Assembly (NCBI GenBank): GCA_963713815.1
Contig: CAVQNH010000042.1
Span: 301,195-365,194, forward strand
Direction of reading: 5' to 3'
DNA: 64,000 nucleotides
DNA from: RYN-230 sp963713815
GTDB lineage: Bacteria > Actinomycetota > Actinomycetes > Streptosporangiales > Streptosporangiaceae
Shown here: piece by piece, positions 33,341 to 42,252 of the stretch
Layout of the letters: every line of letters starts with the position of its first letter
Position numbering within the stretch: the stretch's first letter is position 1
Made by a program: the position numbers and the translations under genes
The notes under the pieces: generated by a model
The model's input: only the letters and a program-made list of their open reading frames with translations
Databases searched by the model: none
Told to the model about the DNA's origin: nothing

Positions 33341-34280
33341 GTGACTCGTGGGGAGTTCCTGGATCTGCTGGCCCGGCTACGGTGTGCACCGGTCGGCCGG
33401 GCGGGTCTCCGTGCGCCGCATAAGCCTCTGCTACTGCTATGGCTGTTCGGGCGGTTCGCAGCTACTGGCAGAACTGCGGCGGCGTACGCGGAGGCTGAGG
33501 GGCCGGTCAGCACGCTGATCAACGACTTCGGGCCACCGGTTGCAAGGCCTCGGCGGGGCGGCAGCGGGCCGCGATGCCGTTCGTCCACCTGGAACGGGAG
33601 ATCTGGGACCTGCGGGACGCTTCGGGGGCTGAGATCGGTCCGAGCCGCTCCGAGAGCGGGTCCGTGGCTGACTGGTCATGGCGCGGTGGGCCGACTGCGG
33701 CCGGCAGGCGGAGCAGCTGCTGGCGTACCCGGGCGACCTTGGCAGCCGCCGCACGGCGACTGCTGGACCTGTACTTCACGCCGGGTCTGAGCGGCGATGA
33801 TCTGCGACGTGGTCGGCTTGGATCTCGCGGTGCTGGAACTCGCGGCCAGCACGGGAGTGGCGGTGACCCGACGGAGCGTGCGGCGGCCCGGGTTCGCCGA
33901 GGAGGTGCTGCGTGCTTACGCCTACCAGTGCGCGATGTGCGGCTTCGACGGGGCGCTGGGCCGTAATCCGGTCGGTCTTGAGGCGGCGCATGTGCGCTGG
34001 CACAGCCAGGACGGCCCGGACGTGGTGGCCAACGGCCTGGCGTTGTGCGCGCTGCATCATGCGCTGTTCGACCTGGGCGTGCTGGGCCTGACGGCGGAGC
34101 TGCGGATCCGGGTGTCCGGCCTGTACGTGGCCCGCAGCGACGCCGGGCGGCGGGCAGTCGGCCGACCTGGCAGGCCGGCCACTGATCGCGCCCAGGCCCG
34201 GCCAGCCCGTCGTGGAGCTTGATCACATCGGCTGGCATCACCGGCAGGTCTTCAAGGGGGTCGGCGTCGAGGCCGCATAA
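33341..34280 (+). pseudogene. SBD-HNH restriction endonuclease (McrA-like), multiply frameshifted
   Basis: A relic of a type IV-like restriction enzyme with an N-terminal sulfur-binding-type domain and C-terminal HNH nuclease, like ScoMcrA/SprMcrA, which cut phosphorothioated DNA. Starting at GTG 33341 (GGAGG upstream) it reads VTRGEFLDLLARLRCAPVGR, APHKPLLLLWLFGRFAATGR and VSTLINDFGPPV. In a second frame it gives RAAMPFVHLEREIWDLRD; in a third, AEQLLAYPGDL. The end reads RAYAYQCAMCGFDGALGRNP and LEAAHVRWHSQDGPDVVANG, LALCALHHALFD, the HNH motif. At least three frame changes mean it is dead. No dnd genes are in the window. Confidence 0.75.
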
Positions 34281-35012
34281 AATCGACCGGGTTGGACGCA
34301 GATCGGCCGCGACCGACATTCGATAGCATCCCTGATTCACATCCGACACTATTTCTGGGCGGCAGCGCGGCTGCTCGCGATGACGGCGGGCACGCCTGGC
34401 GACGGCATGGGCCACGAGGGCGCGTTGGCCAGCAACCTGATGGCCGTTATCGATGCGGTGGCCGGGCTACGGCAGGCCCAGGCGCACGCCGCCCAGGCCG
34501 CCGCGCCCACACGGCCGCAGAGCAGCTCCACACGGCCCTCACCGCAGCCCGGAAACGCGAAACACGACCCGGCCAGACGCCAGCCAGATCTGCCAGGCAC
34601 GCCGCAGCCGCTGAATTCCCCCTGCCCCTAGCCGACGTCCTGGCTGCGGCGGCGTCTGCAGACTCTGCTCAGCAGCGATTTGAAGCCGCAGGTGGCCAAG
34701 CCATCGGCCCGGACCAGGCCTACTCGCTAACACCCAGCACGAATTGCGCCCCGACCAATTGCCCTCGCGGCCATTCTGGCCAGGGCGACGTCACACTCCC
34801 AGGTCGCTCGTCCTCACTCCACTGCGGTCGGTCGGCCAGCCAGCTGGACCTACACTGCCGCCCAGACAGAGTCGGCAGGCGGCAGCCCTCGTCACTGAAT
34901 GTGAGCCTGTTGAAGGATCAAGATGATCCGCAGTCGCGCTAACGCCGAATATTTGCTTGCTTCCCGGCTCGGGATATCGGCCGGCGCGGGCACAGATAAC
35001 CGGTTAAGCGCC
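34281..35012 (+). other. Decayed DNA with a possible mobilisation-protein tail
   Basis: There is no intact gene in 732 bp. Across 34381-34680, alternating frames read MGHEGALASNLMAVIDAVAG, AAEQLHTALTAARKR and FPLPLADVLAAAASA. The Ala/Arg-rich helical style resembles the C-terminal tails of relaxase/mobilisation proteins of actinobacterial elements. This is a weak resemblance only. Confidence 0.3.
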
Positions 35013-36192
35013 TCATTTCGGGCTGGTCGCCGCGCCGGGGTCGTTGAAGAAGGCTGCGATGTCGCGGCTGAGCAGGTCGGGTTCCTCGGCGGCTGGGAAG
35101 TGCCCGCCGCGCGGCATGGGCGTCCACCGGCGGACGTTATAGAGGCGTTCGGCCCACTCGCGGGGCGGCGTGCCGTCGTCGATGAACTGGTGCGCGAAGA
35201 CTGCTACCGCGGTGGGCACCGTGACCGTGTCGGCGGGGCCCAGCTCGGCGGCCAGCCACCGGTTGTCCGCGTAGTCCCGCATGGAGGACGTGATCGTCTG
35301 AGTCGCCCAGTACAGGGTCACCACGGTGAGCAGGAAGTCGCGGGAGAAGGCAGCATCGAGGTCCCCGCCGGAATCGGCCCACCCTCGCCACTTCTCCAGC
35401 ACCCAGGCAGCCAGGCCAGCTGGTGAGTCGTTGAGGCCGTAGCTGACCGTCTGAGGCCGCGTTCAACTGGATCGCGCCGTAGCCGCGGTCGTCTTCGCGC
35501 CATCGCTGGTACTGGGCCCGGTATGCGCGCTCGGCCGCGGACAGCGGCCGCGACCCCGGGCCGGTGTAGGGCGCGAGATCCAGGTTGGACAGGTGAATGC
35601 CGAGCATGCGCGCCGGGTTATCCAGCGCCATGAACGTCGTCACGGCGGACCCGAAGTCGCCGCCGTAGGCGCCGTATCGCTCATATCCCAGGCCGCGCAT
35701 CAGGCGGTGCCACAGCCCCGCCGTATACCGGCATGTCACCCCCGTCCGGGCCGGCCTGTCGGAGAATCCGTAACCAGGCAGCGAGGGGATCACCACGTCA
35801 AAACCGGGCCCATCGATGCCATGCCCGGCCGGGTCCGTCAGCCGCGGCACGAGCGGCAGGAACTCGGCGAAGCAACTGGGCCAGCCATTTGTCAGGATCA
35901 GCGGGATCCCGCGGCCGCTGCGGGCCCGCTCGTGCACAAAATGAACCCGGACACCATCGATCCCGGCTCGGAAGTGACCAAACCCGTTCAGCCACCGTTC
36001 CTGCGCGCGCCAGTCGAAGCCATCCGCCCAGTACCCCAGCAGGCCCTGCAGGTAACCGAGGTCTGTACCCTGCCCCCACGCAGCGCCCGGTGCCGCCCCC
36101 GGCCACCGCGTGTTCAAGATCCGCGCACGCAGGTCGGCGAGCACCTCGTCGCTCACCCTGACATCGAACTGCTCTGCCCGGAAGGTCGTCAC
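35013..36192 (-). pseudogene. Epoxide hydrolase (EHN-type), frameshifted
   Basis: A microsomal-type epoxide hydrolase. The N-terminal EHN domain reads FDVRVSDEVLADLRARILNT and RWPGAAPGAAWGQGTDLGYL. The hydrolase core shows LILTNGWPSCFAEFLPLVPR, IPSLPGYGFSDRP and the nucleophile Asp in YGAYGGDFGSAV. Near 35462 the frame changes (AIQLN / RPQTVSYGLNDSPAGLAAWV). The C-terminus continues with FAHQFIDDGTPPREWAERLY and catalytic His in MPRGGHFPAAEEPD. One indel restores about 390 residues, the normal length. The start is GTG 36192. It lies within the tRNA-Pro island. Confidence 0.85.
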
Positions 36193-36672
36193 CCCGCTAG
36201 CCTCGCATGGTGCCGGCGCTGCAGCGCGACCGGGCCGCCAGCCGACCCGACGGTGCCGCCACACGCCGGGCGCGCGCGGCCGCACGCAAAGACCGACCAC
36301 AGCGAGGCAACCGGCCGCGTACGCCTCGCCGGCGGCGCGACACGTTAACCGATCTGCGCGGCGACAGCCAGCTGTCGGCCACGCCATTGGAGAACACAGA
36401 TCGGCGGCTACGCGCGCGCCCGTCCTGGGTCATCGGGCCACGCTCCGTTACGCCTGTAGCTTGCGGACTACCGGGTCTGAAAGCGTCGGCCACCCCGGGT
36501 GGGCAGTAGGCCAGGCTGAGACTCCTCGCCCACGAAGATCACCAAGCTGCGGAGACCGCGCTGTCGGCGGCAGATGAGGGCACCTCACGATCCTGGGCTG
36601 GCTTCTTTAACGGAGTTAGATTGGCAATGCCGGCCGGCTGGTCAGGTGACCTCCAGATTCAGCTACACTTTT
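36193..36672. other. Gap: nothing recognised
   Basis: This 480-bp stretch lies between the epoxide hydrolase start and the end of the DUF4239 gene. No protein-like frame, RNA or repeat was found. Confidence 0.4.
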
Positions 36673-37431
36673 TCAGTGGGGCGATGGAATTGCACTGAGG
36701 AACACCTCGAAAGCCTCGGGGCCAACATGGGGATTGCCAGAAAAAGGATACTGCATATCCTTGATCAGAATAAGGTCGATCGTGATCAAAGCCGCGATCG
36801 CCATCACCATCCCGATATGCACAGCCCTGCTCTTCAGCCCGAAGAGAAGGCAAAACGCAATCACTATGACAGCCCCAACGATCAGCGCCACCCAGATGGG
36901 CTCTGGTACCTCCTCGGTCATCGCATCCAGGCGGTCCCTCCGCGCTGCGGTCAAGCTGTTTACGCTCACCACTGCCTGCTCGTAGAGGACCTGCTGCTGG
37001 CTGGTGCGGGGTGAGAACCGGAATACGTCGGCGCGGATCTGGGTCAGCAGGTCTTGCGCGAGGGGGCTGCTTTTCCCCTCATTCATCAGCGGCCATTCCC
37101 TGTCTATGACCGTATGCGCATATTCCAGGGTCAGGTCCTCGACGGCTGGTCCTTCAGGCGCAGGAAGGCTGCGCGCTATCCAGTAGACGTTGGACAGCTG
37201 GTCGGCTTCGGTGTAGGTCGTGGCGTGTGCGCTGCTGAGGGTTTCCCACCCCACGATGACCACGAAGGCCAGCAGCACGGCGTACAGGACCGCAACCCCC
37301 GCGAAGATGAACCCCGCGACCTCGGTGTGCTTCTGCCGCTTCTCAGGCGCCCAGTACCGGTGAACGAGATAGACACTCACCCCCGAACCAAGCAGTGCCC
37401 CAAGGAAAATCCAGAGGTTTGGCAGGTTCAT
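36673..37431 (-). CDS. DUF4239 (bestrophin-like) membrane protein
   Basis: A 252-residue membrane protein. It has an N-terminal helix (LWIFLGALLGSGVSVYLVHR), a second helix AGVAVLYAVLLAFVVIVGWE, a central soluble helical part with EADQLSNVYWIARSLPAPEG, LTLEYAHTVIDREWPLMNEG and SVNSLTAARRDRLDAMTEEV, and two C-terminal helices (VALIVGAVIVIAFCLLFGLK, VMAIAALITIDLILIKDMQY). The four-helix layout and motifs fit DUF4239, a bestrophin-like family of unknown function. It is intact within an otherwise decayed island, so perhaps under selection. Confidence 0.8.
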   Translation of the reverse strand: MNLPNLWIFLGALLGSGVSVYLVHRYWAPEKRQKHTEVAGFIFAGVAVLYAVLLAFVVIVGWETLSSAHATTYTEADQLSNVYWIARSLPAPEGPAVEDLTLEYAHTVIDREWPLMNEGKSSPLAQDLLTQIRADVFRFSPRTSQQQVLYEQAVVSVNSLTAARRDRLDAMTEEVPEPIWVALIVGAVIVIAFCLLFGLKSRAVHIGMVMAIAALITIDLILIKDMQYPFSGNPHVGPEAFEVFLSAIPSPH

Positions 37432-37933
37432 CGCGTCCCCCCAGGACTGCGGAAAGCCTGGCGATCAGCCAAGGGCCCACTAGCTGTGACAGCCAGCTGC
37501 TCCTGGCCAGCCCGCCTCCTTGCCGGTCTCCCGATAATGCAGGCCGCACCCTCCGGAGCGGTCTCCCCACGACTGGTCGTACCCGTCCACGGCGCAGCCA
37601 TCTTATCCTGGCCTGACTGATCTACCCACGACGATCAATCCCACCCGGAGACTGACCGGGAACTGGTTCAGCGCATTGAGACGGTCCGGGCCAGCCCCAG
37701 TCCGGACGGTCGAGCTCCCCGGCGTCAACCAGCCGGTGCAACGGTACTCCTGCAATGGATCGACGGGAAAGGCGAGCTAAGGTAGCGGATCGTGTCTCGC
37801 TGCACCCCCCGCGGGGCAGTTACCGTCAACTGCCGGCCAAACTCGACGTTTGCAAATAACGCTCATGCCGAATCGAAGGCCAGAGACGCACTCAATTCGG
37901 CAGATCCGGTCAACTTCGGTGGATGGAACGTCA
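37432..37933. other. Gap: nothing recognised
   Basis: This 502-bp stretch between the DUF4239 start and the HATPase fragment shows no coding signal on either strand. Confidence 0.4.
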
Positions 37934-38066
37934 TCAACATGGATCTTGAGCGTCGGCTACGCACATGGCCCAGACGATCTTTCCGTCTTGGCCGTCTGGA
38001 GCGAAATAGCCCCACTGAGTGCTGAGGGTATGGACGAGGAGAAGCCCGCGGCCGCTCTCAGCGGCT
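37934..38066 (-). pseudogene. C-terminal fragment of a HATPase (anti-sigma-type) protein
   Basis: On the minus strand AAESGRGLLLVHTLSTQWGY, FAPDGQDGKIVWAMCVADAQ is the end of an RsbW-like ATP-binding protein; SGRGLLLV is the G2-like ATP-lid box. The rest of the gene is absent. A longer relic with near-identical end (SHWGCFAPDHQDGKVVWAMC) lies at 46895-47330. Confidence 0.75.
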
Positions 38067-38085
38067 GACCGTCATTTGACCGTGG
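38066..38085. repeat. 20-bp direct repeat near the island ends, copy 2
   Basis: Identical to 33154-33173. It lies 114 bp inside the right-hand copy of the tRNA-Pro 3' end. Confidence 0.65.
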
Positions 38086-38199
38086 AATAGTCGGAACCGA
38101 TCGACATTCGGCGGTATTGAATGGCACCGATCGTAGTGCCCTACCTGCAATAATACCGGAATTGGGATACAGGATCAGGAACCGGAATGAACGCTACTT

Positions 38200-38248
38200 C
38201 TGCTTTGGGAGCAGGAGGCCGCGAGTTCGAATCTCGCCATCCCGACCA
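38200..38248. repeat. att copy: 49-bp duplicate of the tRNA-Pro 3' end
   Basis: These 49 bp are identical to 33051-33099 and run from the anticodon arm through CCA of tRNA-Pro. The pair delimits a 5.15-kb island. Similarity (acacccaggtca / acgcccaggtca) continues just beyond both copies. Confidence 0.9.
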
Positions 38249-38311
38249 CCAACACCCAGGTCAGAAGCCATGGCCTGCCACCTGCTCATGCTTGCGCAGC
38301 AGAGTGAGTGA

Positions 38312-38505
38312 CTAACCATCGGGCTGCTCGCCGAAGATCCGATCCATGACGACCGCACCGGATTGGAGCACCGGCCGGGTCTGCTGCCGGTAGACCAGCT
38401 CGGTGACGGCCGTGCTGCTGTGCCCGACGAGCCGGGCGATCTCATCGAGAGGCGTCCCGTTATCCCGACAGCAGCGACACGAAGCTACGGCGGGGAAGCA
38501 TAGAC
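38312..38505 (-). pseudogene. C-terminal fragment of a second-type tyrosine integrase
   Basis: On the minus strand RSFVSLLS, then after a frame change DNGTPLDEIARLVGHSSTAV and TELVYRQQTRPVLQSGAVVM, DRIFG is the end of an actinobacterial ICE/phage integrase, including the catalytic-tyrosine block TELVYR. It ends 63 bp from the att copy. Upstream sequence no longer reads as integrase. It belongs to an element lying to the right of the 38.2-kb att site. Confidence 0.75.
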
Positions 38506-38935
38506 CGGCATGGGCAACGCCGAGAGCGAGCACCTGTTGTCGGGGAGGCTGGTCACCGGGGGCGGCTTGGGCTTCGCCGCGCCTCTGGTGCCGGGGGCGC
38601 CCCGGCGCCGCGGCCCGCCGCCAGGTCTGCGCCCCCGTACAGGCCCACACGGAACCCGCCGTCACGAACTCCACGAGCTGGCAGACGCGCGAACGGCCAG
38701 CGGTCACGAGCACCAGCCCGACGAGGCCAGCCGACCGAACCGCGAAGGGTCAGGCCCCGGTGGTCGAGTGGCCTCCCCGCTACCCGCCGTTGGATTATGG
38801 GCAGCTCCCGGAACCTGTCAAGTAAATAGCGACTTGACGGAACCCGTCGGCCCCCCGGTTCTGGCTGGCTATCGGGTGGGGGGATGAGTGGGCGAGTTCC
38901 TACAGCCTCGACAGGAGGTTGATGGTGGGTTGGGG
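38506..38935. other. Decayed DNA upstream of the integrase fragment
   Basis: Open frames exist here but none looks like a protein. This is where the rest of the integrase should be, and it is not readable. Confidence 0.35.
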
Positions 38936-39244
38936 CTACACGGAACCGTCCATATCAGAAGGACCGGCAGTGCTGTTGACTCGTTGCCTACGCCAGACAA
39001 CGACTTGTATGAGGTAAGACGAGAGGAACAGCACCAGGCCGGGGATGTAGAGCCACCTCGGCGCGTCGTAGAACGAGGGCAGGGTCACAAGGTAAAGTCC
39101 TGGCAGCCCGACAAGCAGCGCTGGACCCGAGGGCAGCTCGTGCCTGCGGCAGCTTAGACGCCAGGCCAGCAGGCCGATGCACACAAGGAATGCGGCCTCG
39201 CCGATTACGAGTAACTCTCTAGATACAGTCACATGCGTGATCAT
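38936..39244 (-). CDS. Small membrane protein
   Basis: A 102-residue protein from ATG 39244 with three hydrophobic helices: ELLVIGEAAFLVCIGLLAWR, PALLVGLPGLYLVTLPSFYD and LYIPGLVLFLSSYLIQVVVW. The C-terminus is hydrophilic. No family recognised. It lies upstream of the duplicated HNH tail in the decayed region. Confidence 0.5.
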   Translation of the reverse strand: MITHVTVSRELLVIGEAAFLVCIGLLAWRLSCRRHELPSGPALLVGLPGLYLVTLPSFYDAPRWLYIPGLVLFLSSYLIQVVVWRRQRVNSTAGPSDMDGSV

Positions 39245-39314
39245 GCCACGCCGGTCGGGCATACCAATGCTCAGGTTGACGGACGTGCCGAAACCAGCAG
39301 GTCGCGCGTTCGGT

Positions 39315-39594
39315 GCTGGCACAGCCAGGACGGCCCGGACGTGGTGGCCAACGGGCTGGCGTTGTGCGCGCTGCACCATGCGCTTTTCGACCTGGGCGTG
39401 CTGGGGCTGACAGCTGAGCTACGTATCCGCGTGTCCAGCCTCTACGTGGCCCGCAGCGACGCCGGGCGGGCGGTGGATGACCTGTCGGGCCAGCCGTTGC
39501 CCGCACCCCGACCGGGCCAGCCCGTCGTGGAAGTGAATCACGTCGACTGGCACCATCGGCAGGTCTTCAAGGGGGCGGCGTCGAGGCCGCATAA
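39315..39594 (+). pseudogene. Second copy of the HNH restriction-gene tail
   Basis: WHSQDGPDVVANGLALCALH, HALFDLGVLGLTAELRIRVS and VVEVNHVDWHHRQVFKGAAS repeat the last 280 bp of the SBD-HNH relic (33996-34280) at high identity. The similarity runs past the stop to about 39640 (34325). Only the nuclease tail is present; the upstream part is missing. Confidence 0.8.
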
Positions 39595-39826
39595 GAGCCG
39601 ATCGGGTTCGACACAGATCGATCGCGACCGATATTAAATAGCATTCCTGTCGCCGACGTGGTGTGGCCATGCAGGGGTGCGGGCGGTGGTGCTGAGCCGC
39701 CGCGCTGGGGCAACCTGTGTGAGGGCAAGCAGATCCGGTAGCTGCTTCTGGCTGGCCACTGTGACGAGAATGTCGCGTCGCCGGAACCCAGAAAATGGGT
39801 GGCGCAGGTTTTGTAGTCTGCCTGAC

Positions 39827-40658
39827 ATGCCGCGTGATGCTGATCGCCTTGACGAGGCCGGTAGTGAGACGGCCGCGCCGGAGTCGGCTGAGCCTTGTTA
39901 CGACTGCGAGATTTCGCTGCCCGGTGGTGATCAGATCGAGTTCAGCGAGCTGGATCGTAAGGGGAAGGCCTGCAGTGCCCGGCGGGTTGGCTTCGATGAG
40001 GTCGATCTGGGCGGTGGACGCAGCCGTCGTCGCCGGATTGAGGGCGCATACGTGTCGGGGAGCGCGGAAGGCGTGCTCACGGTGGCGGCGGGTGTCCCGG
40101 CCGGGGATCCGTGGGTGAGCGCGGTGTGCCGGGCGCTGGAGCGTGAACGGGCGTGGGCCGGCGCGCCGCGTTATCGCCGGTCCAGGCTCCGGGTGATGCC
40201 GGGTATGGACGAGGTGTTCCATGTGACGGCTGTGGGAAACCGCGGTTCGATTTCGCGGGCACGGCCTGGACTGGCACCGGATGGGTGCGGCGTCAGGGAT
40301 CGCCGGGAGTGCAGAGCCGGAGCTTGCGGCGGTGTTTGTCTGCGACAGCCGCGAGGACGCGGGCTTCTTCACGGCGATGGCCCGATCGCCCAGTGATGTG
40401 TGGGCGGTCCGCGCTGAGGGTCTGTGGATTGAGAACGGCCCGAACGGCTGGCAGCTCATTACGGAGCCGGTCGGCCGGGACCGGCTCCGGCTCGCTGACC
40501 GCGACGTGCCACCTCCCGGCGCGGAAGATCATCCGCAGCGCCACGGCCCTTCGGCCGCCTACCAGAGCACGCTGACGATAAGGCGGGCGGATGGGTCAGT
40601 AACGTCATGGCCGGGAGGGCTCCCAGAGTCCTCGGACGGGGACACCCAGCCCCACTGA
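39827..40658 (+). pseudogene. Possible ADP-ribosyltransferase-like protein, frameshifted
   Basis: Part 1 (from ATG 39827) reads CYDCEISLPGGDQIEFSELD, RVGFDEVDLGGGRSRRRRIE and VFHVTAVGNRGSIS. The frame changes near 40255. Part 2 continues RGHGLDWHRMGAASGIAGSA, EPELAAVFVCDSREDAGFFT and DVWAVRAEGLWIENGPNGWQ. The block FHVTAVGNRGSIS-RHGLDW, then VFVC-x-SREDAGFF, recalls the His-x-Thr start and Tyr/Glu-side layout of DarT/KptA-like ADP-ribosyltransferase folds. This is inference from pattern only. One indel restores about 275 residues, so the gene could be functional if the shift is a sequencing error. Confidence 0.5.
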
Positions 40659-41147
40659 ATGCCATCGGCGGGGTAGCGGTTCCAGGTGGCGCCTGGCTGC
40701 GTGGGCGGGGCTGTGTGGCTGGGGCCGTCACAGCGTGGCCTTCGCGCTGGCTACGAGGTTCCCGTCGGCCGGTGCCGCTCCGCCTGGCATAGGAAGGCGC
40801 CTGGAAAGCCACGTCGGCCAGACCGCGCTCCACGGCACCGACCTCAGCACACCTGGTGCAAAAACTGCCGTCGGCCAGCGGCACGGGCCACGACCGCGGC
40901 GCACCCAGATCCCCCGTTCGGGCGCAGCACAGACGGCCGGGCTGACGACCACGTTGCCGTACCGGACGGCGGCTCGGGGCGCGGCGGGCGTCGGGTCGTC
41001 GGCTGACATGGGAGCGACGACCAGGCATGGCCAGGATGATCGGCGAATGCCTCGCTACCCTCCCGTGCGTGCGTGCACCCGGACGCGGGTAGTGCAAGAC
41101 CGAATCCCACCTACCGAATCCCACCTACCGCATCGGAGGTCACCGCC
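40659..41147. other. Gap: no confident gene
   Basis: This 489-bp stretch holds the ribosome site GGAGGTCACC of the SRPBCC gene. A minus-strand frame contains CCARTGDLGAP and FCTRCAEVGAVERG, a possible decayed zinc ribbon, not strong enough to call. Confidence 0.35.
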
Positions 41148-41666
41148 ATGGACCTCAAGGGCGAGCAGACCGCATTCGTCTACACGACCTACATCCAGGA
41201 GACTCCAGAGCGCGTGTGGCAGGCCCTCACCGACCCTGCGCTCATGAAGCGCTACTGGCGGCACCAGACGGCTGGTCCGAAGACGTTCCATTCGGACTGG
41301 AAGAAGGGCTCCACCTACGAGATGGCCCACGACGACGTCGGATTGGTTGTGAGTGGCCCCGACCAGGTGATCCTCGAGTCCCATCCGCCCCACCGGCTGG
41401 CCTATACCTGGCATACGATCACCCCTGAGTGGGCTGCGGCGGTCGGCATGGACGAGGCGACCGCCGCGGCCTGGCGCGCCGAAGCCCGCTCCAAGGTCGC
41501 CTTCGACATCGAGGACGTCGGCCAGGGTGCCGTCAAGCTCACGGTGACCCACGACGGGTTCGCGCCGGGCAGCGCAGTGCTGCCGGCCATCTCTGAGGGG
41601 TGGCCCGCCGTCCTGGCCAGCCTCAAGACCCTGCTTGAGACAGGGTCATCCTTGCGCACCTCGTGA
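41148..41666 (+). CDS. SRPBCC (AHSA1-like) domain protein
   Basis: A 172-residue single AHSA1 domain: AFVYTTYIQETPERVWQALT, DPALMKRYWRHQTAGPKTFH, DVGLVVSGPDQVILESHPPH, RLAYTWHTITPEWAAAVG and VKLTVTHDGFAPGSAVLPAI. GGAGGTCACC precedes ATG 41148. Usually such genes pair with an ArsR regulator; none is adjacent here, perhaps lost by decay. Ligand unknown. Confidence 0.8.
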   Translation: MDLKGEQTAFVYTTYIQETPERVWQALTDPALMKRYWRHQTAGPKTFHSDWKKGSTYEMAHDDVGLVVSGPDQVILESHPPHRLAYTWHTITPEWAAAVGMDEATAAAWRAEARSKVAFDIEDVGQGAVKLTVTHDGFAPGSAVLPAISEGWPAVLASLKTLLETGSSLRTS

Positions 41667-41784
41667 ACGGCCTAGGGCAGCCCAGGCAGGACTGCATCGA
41701 TCATGGCCCGTGGTAGCGCTGGGCCTAGGCTGCCACCCAGGTAGGACTCGCTTCAGCAGAAGAGCGCGGTCCGCCAGGTTGAAG

Positions 41785-42252
41785 TCAAAGTTCCAGATGC
41801 AGCGTCTGGCTGAGCCTGTCTGCTATCTCGTCCATTACTGCCTCAGGTACATAGCTGGCGGGATCGCCGCCGAGCAGTCCGAAGACGCGCGGACCGCGCA
41901 GGTCAGCCTCAAGGCCGGGCTGGCGGGGGATGATGTGGAAGTGAATGTGCTGAAAGCCTTCCGCTTCGGCGAACAACGCCACGTAGGTCTTGCGGCAGCG
42001 GACCACATCCCGCAGCGCGGAGCTGACGGCTCTAAGCAGTGGTCCCAGATCTGCGGCTTCATCGGCGGTCAGGTCATCGAGCGCGACGGTATGACGGCGC
42101 GGGACAAGCACCAGCCAGCCGGGCAGCGACGTGCCGAATGCATGGGCAGCGCGCCATCGCGGGCCCAGGTAGATCCGCTCTCGCGCAGGCAGATCTGCCC
42201 GCGCATTGTTGGCACAGCTCACGCACTCCCGGTCTCCCGCCACGAGCCGCAT
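41785..42252 (-). CDS. HIT-family protein
   Basis: A 155-residue histidine-triad hydrolase/transferase acting on nucleotide phosphoramidates or dinucleotides. The catalytic triad is HIHFHIIPR (His102, 104, 106). GWLVLVPRRHTVALDDLTAD is the usual middle block. An N-terminal CVSCANNARA may bind zinc. ATG 42252 is preferred over the open extension to 42360. The C-terminus (PEAVMDEIADRLSQTLHLEL) is normal. Confidence 0.85.
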   Translation of the reverse strand: MRLVAGDRECVSCANNARADLPARERIYLGPRWRAAHAFGTSLPGWLVLVPRRHTVALDDLTADEAADLGPLLRAVSSALRDVVRCRKTYVALFAEAEGFQHIHFHIIPRQPGLEADLRGPRVFGLLGGDPASYVPEAVMDEIADRLSQTLHLEL

